From Prevotellaceae bacterium (GTDB lineage: Bacteria; Bacteroidota; Bacteroidia; Bacteroidales; UBA932): a stretch of DNA of 11,227 nt. The notes beneath the pieces were generated by a model, which ran no database searches, was not told where the DNA came from, and saw nothing but the letters and a program-made list of their open reading frames with translations. The DNA lies in contig JAITHX010000051.1 of assembly GCA_031279735.1 (NCBI GenBank), positions 1 to 11,227 of the forward strand. The letters are read 5' to 3'. Of this stretch, positions 1 through 5,953 are shown piece after piece. The translations under genes were made by a program, and so were the position numbers. How positions within the stretch are numbered: the first letter of the stretch is position 1; the number at the start of each line of letters is the position of its first letter.

Positions 1-124
1 ATTTTCTTCCAACAGCAAATAACATAGATAAATACGAATACGTGAAGTCTTTGAGCGGTTACTCTGTTTTTTCCAAAACTGTGCCACTTTGTTTTCCTCC
101 TATCTATTTACTACTCCACTGTTT

Positions 125-144
125 TCTATATATATAGATTTTTT
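125..144 (+). other. AT palindrome followed by T6
   Basis: TCTATATATATAGA (125-138) is a perfect 14-bp palindrome followed by T6 (139-144). It could be a very weak terminator for rightward transcription or merely an AT-rich sequence. A plus-strand frame open from the left edge ends inside it (stop 135-137) but has no recognisable coding character. Confidence 0.3.
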
Positions 145-212
145 AGGTCAGGAACTCTGAAGTTATTTCTAACACATCCCTTATTCCCTTATTAAGGGAT
201 TGTGCGGTTATT

Positions 213-232
213 CACCGCGTCGCGGTGTTTTT
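213..232 (+). terminator. Possible intrinsic terminator, left tip of inverted repeat
   Basis: CACCGC (213-218), a 3-nt loop, GCGGTG (222-227), followed directly by T5 (228-232). It would stop rightward transcription entering from the left edge. The stem is short but GC-rich; function is inferred. Confidence 0.45.
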
Positions 233-237
233 ATAAA

Positions 238-396
238 GCAAGGGACGCAAATGCTTCGCAAGGGGCGCAGAGGCTTCGCGTGCGTTGCGCAAGGTTGCCG
301 GAGGCGGCGGTTCAAGCCCTCAAGACCCGTAACCGCGCGCCCTTCGCAAAGGACGCGAAGCCCTTGCACCCTTTGCGAAGCCTTTGCGCCCCTTGC
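238..396. repeat. Four copies of a 20-bp unit, two in each arm of the large inverted repeat
   Basis: Copies at 238-257 and 258-277 (plus orientation) are adjacent and differ at 3 of 20 positions. The inverted copies are 357-376 and 377-396. The consensus is about GCAAGGGGCGCAAAGGCTTC. The arms of the large inverted repeat are thus themselves built from tandem duplications. Confidence 0.75.
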
Positions 397-401
397 GTTA
401 C

Positions 402-421
402 AAAAACACCGCAACGCGGTG
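402..421 (-). terminator. Possible intrinsic terminator of the secY operon, right tip of inverted repeat
   Basis: On the minus strand CACCGC (421-416), a 3-nt loop, GCGGTG (412-407) is followed by T5 (406-402). It lies about 310 nt downstream of the secY stop and is the best hairpin-plus-U-tract in that direction within the window. It mirrors the structure at 213-232. Confidence 0.5.
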
Positions 422-500
422 AAAAAACACGCAAACTTTTTCCACACAATTCCCGCCATTTATTCCACATCCCCCAATGGAAAATCCGATGCCTCTGCGA

Positions 501-622
501 CGGCTTCGGCTTCGGTCGACTGAAATCGACAAAATCGACCGAAATCGACAAAACCGACCGAAATCGACCGAAACCGACCGAAACCGACCAAAACCGACCG
601 AAACCGACCGAAACCGAAGCCG
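501..622. repeat. 10-bp tandem repeat array (GAAACCGACC-type) inside a 17-bp inverted repeat
   Basis: From 521 to about 616 the sequence repeats with strict 10-bp period, about nine and a half copies of the unit AAA(C/T)CGAC(C/A)(G/A), without insertions. Variation is mainly C/T at the fourth base and G/A or C/A at the unit ends. Bases 501-517 and 606-622 are inverted repeats of each other with one mismatch, so the array can be held in the loop of a 17-bp stem. The period is not a multiple of three, so a protein-coding origin is unlikely. Confidence 0.9.
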
Positions 623-623
623 C

Positions 624-656
624 AATTCTTAATTCTTAATTTTTAATTCTTAATTT
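624..656. repeat. 7-bp AATTCTT tandem array
   Basis: AATTCTT is repeated at 624, 631, 638 (as AATTTTT) and 645, with a partial AATTT at 652. Such AT-rich runs are common in Bacteroidales intergenic regions; I infer no function. Confidence 0.8.
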
Positions 657-662
657 CAAAGG

Positions 663-696
663 AGAAACCGGTTCCCCGCGAAGGAAACCGGTTTCT
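663..696 (-). terminator. Hairpin 35 nt after secY: weak terminator or twin palindromic site
   Basis: Bases 664-675 and 683-695 can pair over 12 bp with one bulged base and a 7-nt loop. On the secY strand the tract after the stem is only UCCUUUG, so the hairpin may act as an mRNA 3' end stabiliser or a weak terminator. On the plus strand it is followed after about 10 nt by T9 (706-714). Each arm is also a palindrome around ACCGGT, with centres exactly 20 bp apart, so it could instead be a paired protein-binding site. Confidence 0.45.
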
Positions 697-730
697 TGCA
701 ATTAATTTTTTTTTATGGAACTTCGTTGTC

Positions 731-2077
731 TTACGACGGAGTACGACCTTTGAGGCGTCCTGTTTTCATCAGTCCGTCGTAGTGTCGCAAGAGCAGATGA
801 CTTTCTATTTGCTGTAGAGTGTCGAGCACCACGCCGACGAGAATCAGCAGCGAGGTGCCTCCGAAGAAGCCGGCGAATCCCTCGCCTACGCCCAGCAGAC
901 GATAGGCGAATGCGGGAAGAATCGCTATTATTGCCAGGAACACCGAGCCGGGCAATGTGATTTTCGACATTATGCCGTCGATGTATTCGGCTGTTTTCTT
1001 TCCCGGCTTGACGCCCGGGATGAATCCTCCGTTCTTTTTCATTTCTTCGGCCATCATGGTGGGATTCACCGTAATTGCCGTATAAAAATAGGTGAACAGA
1101 ATCACCATCAGGGCGAACACCAGATTGTACCAGAATCCGTACATGTCGAAGGCTTTGGCGAAGCCTCTGGTGGATTCGTAGCCTGCAAACAGCATGGGGA
1201 TAAACATCAGGGCTTGGGCGAAGATGATGGGCATAACTCCGGCGGCGTTTATTTTCAGCGGTATGTACTGTCGCGCGCCTCCGTACTGTTTGCCTCCCAC
1301 TATTCTTTTGGCATACTGTATGGGGATTTTTCTAACCGCCTGAACCAGCGCTATGCTTGCCATGAAGACGAACATAAGAATCAGTATTTCGACTATCAGC
1401 AGCAGGGGACCTCCGGTTGTTTCGTTGAAACGGATGTTGATTTCCGACCAGAGGGCATGGGGCAGACGCGCGATTATCCCGATCATTATCAGGAGGGAGA
1501 TTCCGTTGCCCAATCCTCTGTCGGTTATGCGTTCGCCGAGCCACATCACGAACATTGTTCCTCCTATCAGGCACATGGATGCGGGCAGAGTATAGATCAA
1601 GCCCTTTACCATGAACGCTTCGGCGGGAACCATTTGCCTTACCGTTATCAGGTAGGCGGGCGCCTGAACCGCAAGGATCAGCAGGGTGAGCAGCCTTGTA
1701 TATTGATTGATTTTACGTCGTCCGCTTTCGCCTTCGCGCTGTATTCTCTGGAACGAAGGCACCATGATGGTAAGAAGCTGGATGACGATAGACGCCGAGA
1801 TATAGGGCATGACGCCCAGTGCGAATATCGAGGCGTTTGAAAAGGCTCCTCCGGAAAACAAGTTCAGCATACCCATCAGCCCCTCCTGCGCCGAAGCCGA
1901 AAAGGATTCGAGCATGGTGGGGTCGATGCCGGGCAAAACGATAAAGTTTCCGAAACGATATACCAGAAGCAGAATCAAAGTGTAGCCTATTCGGGTACGC
2001 AATTCTTCGATTCGGTATATGTTTTGGATTGTTTGTACGAATCGTGCAATACCTAAGACATTAAGTATCTTATTCAT
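731..2077 (-). CDS. secY: Preprotein translocase channel subunit SecY
   Basis: SecY is the pore of the inner-membrane Sec translocon, working with SecE/SecG, SecA and the ribosome. The 448-residue product fits the family (about 435-450), with ten hydrophobic segments at roughly 31-50, 76-106, 126-147, 157-180, 190-205, 222-247, 278-299, 315-338, 372-394 and 403-425. Conserved features are the plug region (LPGIDP, 48-53), ALGVMPYISASIVIQLL (86-102), ITDRGLGNGISLLI (184-197), the cytosolic loop IPIQYAKR (251-258), NAAGVMPIIFA (277-287), NPTMMAEEMKKNGGFIPG (338-355) and VLDTLQQIESHLLLRHYDG (417-435). It is the last gene of the cluster in this window: no map, infA or rpmJ follows, and the next 730 bp are non-coding. 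Confidence 0.99.
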   Translation of the reverse strand: MNKILNVLGIARFVQTIQNIYRIEELRTRIGYTLILLLVYRFGNFIVLPGIDPTMLESFSASAQEGLMGMLNLFSGGAFSNASIFALGVMPYISASIVIQLLTIMVPSFQRIQREGESGRRKINQYTRLLTLLILAVQAPAYLITVRQMVPAEAFMVKGLIYTLPASMCLIGGTMFVMWLGERITDRGLGNGISLLIMIGIIARLPHALWSEINIRFNETTGGPLLLIVEILILMFVFMASIALVQAVRKIPIQYAKRIVGGKQYGGARQYIPLKINAAGVMPIIFAQALMFIPMLFAGYESTRGFAKAFDMYGFWYNLVFALMVILFTYFYTAITVNPTMMAEEMKKNGGFIPGVKPGKKTAEYIDGIMSKITLPGSVFLAIIAILPAFAYRLLGVGEGFAGFFGGTSLLILVGVVLDTLQQIESHLLLRHYDGLMKTGRLKGRTPS

Positions 2078-2083
2078 GTTTCT

Positions 2084-2530
2084 TTACAGTTTTATCGCTT
2101 GCCCTCCTTTGCTCTCGATTGCGGCGACGGCGGACTTGGAAAAAGCGTGAGCCCTGACTTCCAGCGCAAGGTTAAATTCGCCGTTGGCGAGAATCTTCAC
2201 CTTGTCTTTTCTGGAGACCAAACCCGAATCAACCAGCGTTTCGAGGGTTATGACTGTCCGGCCCGTTCTCTCGGCCAGCTCTTGCAGGGCGTCGAGGTTG
2301 ACGGGTCGATATTCGACTCGGTTGATATTGGTGAAACCGTATTTGGGCAGACGGCGCTGTATAGGCATCTGACCTCCTTCGAATCCGAACTTGCGCGAAT
2401 ATCCCGAACGGGATTTGGCGCCCTTGTGTCCGCGCGTGGAAGTGCCGCCGTGTCCCGAACCCTGACCGCGACCGATTCTTTTCTTTCGGTGCAGGGAACC
2501 TTTCGCAGGTTTTAGACTGTTTAAATTCAT
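2084..2530 (-). CDS. rplO: 50S ribosomal protein L15 (uL15)
   Basis: L15 is a late-assembly 23S rRNA-binding protein with a long extended N-terminal arm. The 148-residue product has the typical length. The N-terminal arm is basic and Gly-rich (RKKRIGRGQGSGHGGTSTRG, 15-34, then HKGAKSRSGYS). It leads into FEGGQMPIQRRLPKYGFTN (50-68), the best-conserved L15 stretch. The C-terminal globular domain ends AFSKSAVAAIESKGGQAIKL. secY begins only 6 bp downstream of its stop; the rplO-secY pair is conserved across bacteria. Confidence 0.98.
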   Translation of the reverse strand: MNLNSLKPAKGSLHRKKRIGRGQGSGHGGTSTRGHKGAKSRSGYSRKFGFEGGQMPIQRRLPKYGFTNINRVEYRPVNLDALQELAERTGRTVITLETLVDSGLVSRKDKVKILANGEFNLALEVRAHAFSKSAVAAIESKGGQAIKL

Positions 2531-2549
2531 AAAGTATTTCTCTTTGATT

Positions 2550-2732
2550 TTAATTTGTTTCCTCTACTTTTACCAGATGATGAACGGCATGTATCATGCC
2601 CTTCACTTCGGGACAAACGGGTCTTTCGACGGTATGACGTATTTTTCTCAGACCGAGAGTATCCAGGGTAGCGCGCTGTTTTTTCGTCGCTCCTATTCTG
2701 CTTTTCAACTGGGTTATTCTGTACGTAGCCAT
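2550..2732 (-). CDS. rpmD: 50S ribosomal protein L30 (uL30)
   Basis: L30 is a small large-subunit protein with a three-stranded sheet and two helices that packs onto 23S rRNA domain II. The 60-residue product matches the family length. ITQLKSRIGATKKQRATLDT (6-25) is the family signature region, followed by LGLRKIRHTVERP (26-38) and the C-terminal GMIHAVHHLVKVEE. Placement between rpsE and rplO is canonical. There is no Shine-Dalgarno motif before the start. Confidence 0.96.
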   Translation of the reverse strand: MATYRITQLKSRIGATKKQRATLDTLGLRKIRHTVERPVCPEVKGMIHAVHHLVKVEETN

Positions 2733-2746
2733 TTCTTTGTTTTTAT

Positions 2747-3268
2747 TTATCCGTTAAACACTCTTTTTATGGGCAGTCCGCGCAATTGGGCGATGGTGTA
2801 GGCATCGCGCAGTTCGAGCAGAGCTGCTACTGTGGCTTTCACCAGATTGTGAGGATTCGACGAGCCTTTGGATTTGGCTATCACATCGTGGATGCCGGCG
2901 CTTTCGAGCACGGCGCGCATGGCGCCTCCCGCCTTGACGCCGGTACCCGGAGCGGCGGGTTTGATAAACACTCTCGCTCCGCCGAACTTAGCTACCTGTT
3001 CGTGGGGGATGGTGCCTTTGTGAACGGGTATTTTGACCAGATTTTTCTTGGCGTCCTCAATGCCTTTGCTGATGGCGGAGGTTACTTCGCCGGCTTTGCC
3101 GAGACCGTAACCCACGATGCCGTTTGAATTGCCCACCACGACTATGGCGGCAAAGCTGAAGTGGCGTCCGCCTTTGGTGACTTTGGTAACGCGCTGTACT
3201 GCCACCAGCTTGTCTTCGAGATTCAAGTCTGTGGTCTTTACTCTTCTGATATTTGTCGTATTTGCCAT
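2747..3268 (-). CDS. rpsE: 30S ribosomal protein S5 (uS5)
   Basis: S5 lines the mRNA entrance with S3 and S4 and affects decoding accuracy and translocation. The 173-residue product has the double-stranded-RNA-binding-like N-terminal domain (about 15-82) with [15 protein letters not shown] (27-41), the loop where spectinomycin-resistance changes map in other bacteria; the loop looks wild type. [17 protein letters not shown] (46-62) and the second domain with [19 protein letters not shown] (87-105) and [18 protein letters not shown] (108-125) are intact. It ends [11 protein letters not shown]. rpmD follows 14 bp later, the usual order. Confidence 0.98.
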   Translation of the reverse strand: MANTTNIRRVKTTDLNLEDKLVAVQRVTKVTKGGRHFSFAAIVVVGNSNGIVGYGLGKAGEVTSAISKGIEDAKKNLVKIPVHKGTIPHEQVAKFGGARVFIKPAAPGTGVKAGGAMRAVLESAGIHDVIAKSKGSSNPHNLVKATVAALLELRDAYTIAQLRGLPIKRVFNG

Positions 3269-3274
3269 AAGATT

Positions 3275-3637
3275 CTAAAATTTAAGTCCGGCTTCCCGAG
3301 CTGATTCGGCCAGATTTTTTACTTTTCCGTGATATAAATAACCGTTGCGGTCGAAGACTACCGAGGTGATTCCCTTTTCAATGGCGCGTTCTGCCGACAG
3401 TTTGCCGACTATTTTCGCTATTTCCACTCCGGGTTTTCCGACGATGGATTCGGCGAGGGTCTTGTCGCGCGACGAGGCTGAGGCGAGGGTAACGCCCTTG
3501 GTGTCGTCGATAAACTGGACGTAAATCTGTTTGTTGCTTCTGAACACCGACATGCGGGGGCGTTCCGGCGTACCGTTCACCACTTTTCGAATCCGGTACT
3601 TGATTCTTTTTCTTCTTTCTATTTTCGTTAGTGCCAT
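3275..3637 (-). CDS. rplR: 50S ribosomal protein L18 (uL18)
   Basis: L18 binds 5S rRNA with L5 in the central protuberance. The start at 3637 gives [20 protein letters not shown] and a 120-residue product of typical length. An in-frame ATG at 3760 would add 41 non-conserved residues and overlap rplF by about 113 bp, so it is rejected. [20 protein letters not shown] (22-41) is the conserved core, and the C-terminal [20 protein letters not shown] (98-117) carries the family signature. rplF ends 10 bp upstream and rpsE starts 6 bp downstream. Confidence 0.97.
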   Translation of the reverse strand: MALTKIERRKRIKYRIRKVVNGTPERPRMSVFRSNKQIYVQFIDDTKGVTLASASSRDKTLAESIVGKPGVEIAKIVGKLSAERAIEKGITSVVFDRNGYLYHGKVKNLAESAREAGLKF

Positions 3638-3647
3638 TTTTCCGTTG

Positions 3648-4208
3648 TTATTTGGCGTTAGCGGATTTGCCTGCCTTGCGTCTGAGCTGTTCGCCCACAA
3701 AGCGTATTCCTTTGCCCTTGTAGGGTTCGGGTTTTCTGAGCGAGCGGATTTTGGCGGCAATTTGTCCGATTAACTGTTTGTCGATAGATTTCAATGTGAT
3801 TACGGGGTTTGCACCTTTTCTTTCGACCACTGCGGTAGCTTTGATTTCCGCGGGGAGTTCGAGATGAATGTCGTGCGAGTAACCGAGACTGAACTCCAGT
3901 ATTTGACCTTTGGCTTCCACCTTGTAGCCGACTCCGACGAGTTCCTGTTGAATCGTGTATCCGGCGGAAACGCCGATGACCATATTGTTGATCAGGGCGC
4001 GGTATAATCCGTGCATCGAACGGTGGCGGGGCTGGTTGGTGGGGCGGGATACCTTCACCGTACCGTTTTCCACGGAGACTTGAATGTCGGGATCAACCTT
4101 TTGTTTAAGCTCACCAAGAGGTCCTTTCACCGTTACCTCATTGTGTGGTCCGACAGTCAGGGACACTCCTTGCGGCAGGTTTACAGGTAATTTTCCTATT
4201 CTTGACAT
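3648..4208 (-). CDS. rplF: 50S ribosomal protein L6 (uL6)
   Basis: L6 lies near the factor-binding region of the large subunit by the sarcin-ricin loop. The 186-residue product shows two homologous domains: residues 1-80 ([26 protein letters not shown]) and 81-186 ([28 protein letters not shown] second repeat). The C-terminal signature [13 protein letters not shown] (158-170) is complete. It is preceded by the largest intergenic gap of the cluster (53 bp), which carries a Bacteroides-type promoter. It may therefore be the first gene of an additional transcript rplF-rplR-rpsE-rpmD-rplO-secY. The start is ATG at 4208 after an A-rich leader without Shine-Dalgarno sequence. Confidence 0.98.
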   Translation of the reverse strand: MSRIGKLPVNLPQGVSLTVGPHNEVTVKGPLGELKQKVDPDIQVSVENGTVKVSRPTNQPRHRSMHGLYRALINNMVIGVSAGYTIQQELVGVGYKVEAKGQILEFSLGYSHDIHLELPAEIKATAVVERKGANPVITLKSIDKQLIGQIAAKIRSLRKPEPYKGKGIRFVGEQLRRKAGKSANAK

Positions 4209-4247
4209 TTTCTTCTATTTTTTTATAATTTCAATTTTTTAAGGGCG

Positions 4248-4278
4248 CAAAGGTAGGCAATTTAATAAACGTAGCAAA
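4248..4278 (-). promoter_or_regulatory. Predicted Bacteroides-type promoter upstream of rplF
   Basis: On the minus strand the -33 box TTTG (4278-4275) and the -7 box TACCTTTG (4255-4248) are separated by exactly 19 bp. This matches the published Bacteroides primary-sigma consensus TTTG-N19-21-TAnnTTTG in every specified base. The -33 box and part of the spacer lie in the end of rpsH. The start point would be near 4240-4244, leaving an A/T-rich leader of about 32-36 nt before the rplF ATG. That the match falls in the largest gap of the cluster supports it; transcription itself is inferred. Confidence 0.7.
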
Positions 4279-4657
4279 TTACCTCTCCGCCTATGTTTTG
4301 TTGGCGGGCTTCCTTGTCGCTCATCACGCCCTGCGAAGTGGAAACGATCGCGATGCCAAGTCCGTTCAGCACTTTGGGCATTGCGGCGGCGTTGGTGTAA
4401 CGTCGCAGACCGGGACGGCTGACGCGCTTGAGATATTTGATTGCGGAATTTTTCGTTTCGGGATGATACTTGAGGGCTATTTTGATGGTTTGTCGGGGTT
4501 CTCCGTCGATAACCTTATAGCTCAGTATATATCCTTTTTCGTGCAGAACTCTTGTCAGTTCCTTTTTGATTTTTGACGATGGTATTTCCACCACCTTGTG
4601 ATTCGCCTTAACCGCGTTGCGGATTCTCGTAAGGAAATCTGCGATTGGATCAGTCAT
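4262..4657 (-). CDS. rpsH: 30S ribosomal protein S8 (uS8)
   Basis: S8 is a primary binder of the 16S rRNA central domain and, in E. coli, the translational repressor of the spc operon. The 131-residue product has the standard length. It starts [14 protein letters not shown], the universal S8 start, and carries [18 protein letters not shown] (27-44), the VSRPGLRRY turn (79-87) and the C-terminal signature [18 protein letters not shown] (101-118). Its last coding bases contain the -33 box of a predicted promoter for rplF. I did not find a recognisable S8 operator structure, but this cannot be excluded by eye. Confidence 0.98.
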   Translation of the reverse strand: MTDPIADFLTRIRNAVKANHKVVEIPSSKIKKELTRVLHEKGYILSYKVIDGEPRQTIKIALKYHPETKNSAIKYLKRVSRPGLRRYTNAAAMPKVLNGLGIAIVSTSQGVMSDKEARQQNIGGEVICYVY

Positions 4658-4688
4658 TTTCTTTTATTTTCTTTAATTCGGTTACACA

Positions 4689-4958
4689 CTACCAACTTGC
4701 TTTTTTTACACCCGGTATCAAACCCTTGGAAGCCATTTCGCGAAACTGTATGCGGCTTATTCCGAACAGGCGCATATAGCCTTTTGGACGTCCGGTGAGC
4801 GAACAGCGATTGTGGAGGCGCACTCTGCTCGAATTTTTGGGCAGTTTCGAGAGTGCTTCGTAATTGCCGGCTTCTTTGAGCGCTTTGCGTTTTTCGGCGT
4901 ATTTTGCCACAAGTTTCGCACGTTTGACTTCCCGTGCTTTCATCGATTCTTTTGCCAT
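4689..4958 (-). CDS. rpsN: 30S ribosomal protein S14 (uS14), zinc-independent form
   Basis: S14 is a late-assembling protein of the 30S head, in contact with S3 and S10. The 89-residue product has the length of the form lacking zinc-binding cysteines: only one Cys (52, in [14 protein letters not shown]) is present, so the CxxC pairs of the zinc-ribbon form are absent. The C-terminal signature [20 protein letters not shown] (57-76) and the final [11 protein letters not shown] identify it confidently. It begins 3 bp after rplE; rpsH follows after a 31-bp AT-rich gap without a visible signal. Confidence 0.98.
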   Translation of the reverse strand: MAKESMKAREVKRAKLVAKYAEKRKALKEAGNYEALSKLPKNSSRVRLHNRCSLTGRPKGYMRLFGISRIQFREMASKGLIPGVKKASW

Positions 4959-4961
4959 AAT

Positions 4962-5576
4962 TTAATCGTTCTTTTTAGCATTTTTAAAAGGTAGTCCGAA
5001 ACTGCGAAGCAGGGAGTACGATTCCTTGTCGGATTGGGAAGAGCAGATGAACGATATTTCCATTCCGAGTATTTTCGACACTTTGTCTATGTCTATTTCG
5101 GGGAAAATGATTTGTTCTTCTATGCCGAGCGTATAGTTGCCTCTTCCGTCGAACTTGTCGCTGATGCCCTTAAAGTCGCGAATACGGGGAAGCGCGATGG
5201 AGATAAGGCGTTCGAGGAACTCGTACATGCGGAATCCGCGCAGGGTGACTTTGACGCCTATGGGCATTCCCTTGCGGAGCTTGAAGTTCGAGATGTCCTT
5301 TTTGGAGTTGGTCACTATCGCCTTTTGTCCGGCGATGAGAGAGAGTTCGGCTTGAGCCACTTCAATCAGTTTCTTGTCGCCTACTGCGGCGCCTATTCCC
5401 TGGTTGAGAACTATTTTTTCGAGTTTGGGTACCTGCATGACGGACTTGTATTCAAATTCCTTCATCAGTGCGGGAATTATCTTCTCCTTGTACTGCTTTT
5501 TCAGAGCCGGAATATATCCCTCGGGCAAAGCCGCCGGTTGTCCGGCGACTGCCTCCGCTCCTTGTTTTTTAGCCAT
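4962..5576 (-). CDS. rplE: 50S ribosomal protein L5 (uL5) with short N-terminal extension
   Basis: L5 binds 5S rRNA together with L18 in the central protuberance and contacts the P-site tRNA. The 204-residue product is longer than the usual 178-187. Homology begins at about residue 23 ([18 protein letters not shown]), leaving a 20-residue Ala/Gly/Pro-rich extension ([20 protein letters not shown]). The next in-frame Met is at residue 38, inside conserved sequence, so the extension is real unless a non-ATG start is used. [14 protein letters not shown] (49-62), [14 protein letters not shown] (101-114), [12 protein letters not shown] (128-139) and [16 protein letters not shown] (146-161) are diagnostic. 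It ends [11 protein letters not shown], as in other Bacteroidota, and rpsN begins 3 bp later. Confidence 0.98.
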   Translation of the reverse strand: MAKKQGAEAVAGQPAALPEGYIPALKKQYKEKIIPALMKEFEYKSVMQVPKLEKIVLNQGIGAAVGDKKLIEVAQAELSLIAGQKAIVTNSKKDISNFKLRKGMPIGVKVTLRGFRMYEFLERLISIALPRIRDFKGISDKFDGRGNYTLGIEEQIIFPEIDIDKVSKILGMEISFICSSQSDKESYSLLRSFGLPFKNAKKND

Positions 5577-5586
5577 TTAATTTAAT

Positions 5587-5943
5587 TTATTCTATTATTT
5601 TGATTATACCTTCTTTTTTCGCTTGTTTGGAATAGCGAACCATTCTGAACTTTCCGTCTTTGCTCGCTTTAGTGTTTTTGATTTTGCCCACTCTGGTGGG
5701 TTTTCCCGTTTCGGGACAAATCAGCTGGAGGTTCGAGACGTGTATCGAGGCTTCTTTTTCGATGCGTCCTCCTTGAGGATTCTTGGCGTTCGGTTTGGTG
5801 TGTTTGGTCGCCATGTTGACGCTTTCGACTATCGCTCTGTTTTTTTCGGGAAAGACTTCGAGGATTTTGCCTCTTTTGCCTTTGTCGTCGCCCGCGAGAA
5901 CCGTGACCATGTCTCCCTTTTTTATGCGCAATTTCGCTTTCAT
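5587..5943 (-). CDS. rplX: 50S ribosomal protein L24 (uL24)
   Basis: L24 is an assembly initiator that binds the 5' domain of 23S rRNA and lies near the tunnel exit. The 118-residue product starts with the KOW motif (about residues 8-34: [20 protein letters not shown]). It contains the conserved [22 protein letters not shown] block (43-64, [11 protein letters not shown] being the recognisable core) and IHVSNLQL. The C-terminal part (about 85-118, Lys-rich, ending EGIIKIIE) makes it longer than the roughly 105-residue E. coli protein, as is common in Bacteroidota. The start at 5943 is supported by an AAGGAG motif 10 nt upstream. rplE starts 10 bp after the stop. Confidence 0.97.
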   Translation of the reverse strand: MKAKLRIKKGDMVTVLAGDDKGKRGKILEVFPEKNRAIVESVNMATKHTKPNAKNPQGGRIEKEASIHVSNLQLICPETGKPTRVGKIKNTKASKDGKFRMVRYSKQAKKEGIIKIIE

Positions 5944-5953
5944 GCTATATTTT

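Larger units (their letters stand above)
211..423. repeat. 70-bp ungapped inverted repeat with 73-bp centre (MITE- or REP-like element)
   Basis: Bases 211-280 and the reverse complement of 354-423 align without gaps and match at 61 of 70 positions. Both ends read TTCACCGCG inward, and each arm tip holds its own hairpin (CACCGC-3 nt-GCGGTG). The 73-bp centre (281-353) continues the symmetry imperfectly and contains GCGGTT (307-312) paired with AACCGC (331-336). Thus the whole 213 bp could fold as one long hairpin or cruciform. No target-site duplication is evident, no transposase is present, and the family is not one I can name. A non-autonomous mobile repeat or an intergenic palindromic repeat are both possible. 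Confidence 0.85.
1..730. other. Non-coding, repeat-rich region downstream of secY
   Basis: No convincing gene lies in these 730 bases. From right to left they hold an A9/T9 tract (706-714), paired ACCGGT palindromes (664-695), a 7-bp AT-rich tandem array (624-656), a 10-bp tandem array inside a 17-bp inverted repeat (501-622), an ordinary-looking stretch (424-500), a 213-bp inverted-repeat element (211-423) and an AT-rich stretch (1-210) with two small palindromes (125-138 and 186-198). Open frames between 200 and 640 on both strands are by-products of stop-free repeats. The base composition is patchy: 211-423 and 501-622 are clearly GC-richer than their surroundings. Confidence 0.85.

Noticed and set aside
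1..25. ATG on the minus strand at 25 as the start of the next gene downstream of secY
   Set aside because: Only eight codons are visible and no promoter or ribosome-binding motif precedes it.
3..137. Plus-strand frame open from the left edge, ending at 135-137, as the end of a neighbouring gene
   Set aside because: Only 44 codons, no recognisable motif, and AT-rich composition; coding status cannot be supported from this window.
200..639. Open frames of 75-145 codons on both strands (for example 202-639 plus, 208-459 minus, 398-625 minus)
   Set aside because: They run through the inverted repeat and the 10-bp array, which lack stop codons in all relevant frames. The translations are Arg/Cys- or Thr/Pro-rich low complexity, and the two strands give near-copies of each other because of the palindrome.
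501..660. CRISPR array
   Set aside because: Repeats are contiguous 10-bp and 7-bp units without spacers, and no cas genes are present.
706..714. T9 tract as the U-tract of a plus-strand terminator after the 664-695 hairpin
   Set aside because: It begins about 10 nt after the stem, too far for a standard intrinsic terminator, and no plus-strand gene is known to its left; kept only as a remark.
1214..1840. 208-codon plus-strand open frame opposite secY, and similar long frames opposite most ribosomal genes
   Set aside because: These are antisense shadows of strongly conserved genes; none resembles a known protein or has an upstream signal.
3638..3760. Longer L18 starting at an in-frame ATG at 3760
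   Set aside because: The extra 41 residues are not L18-like and would overlap the rplF coding end; MALTKIERR at 3637 is the canonical start.
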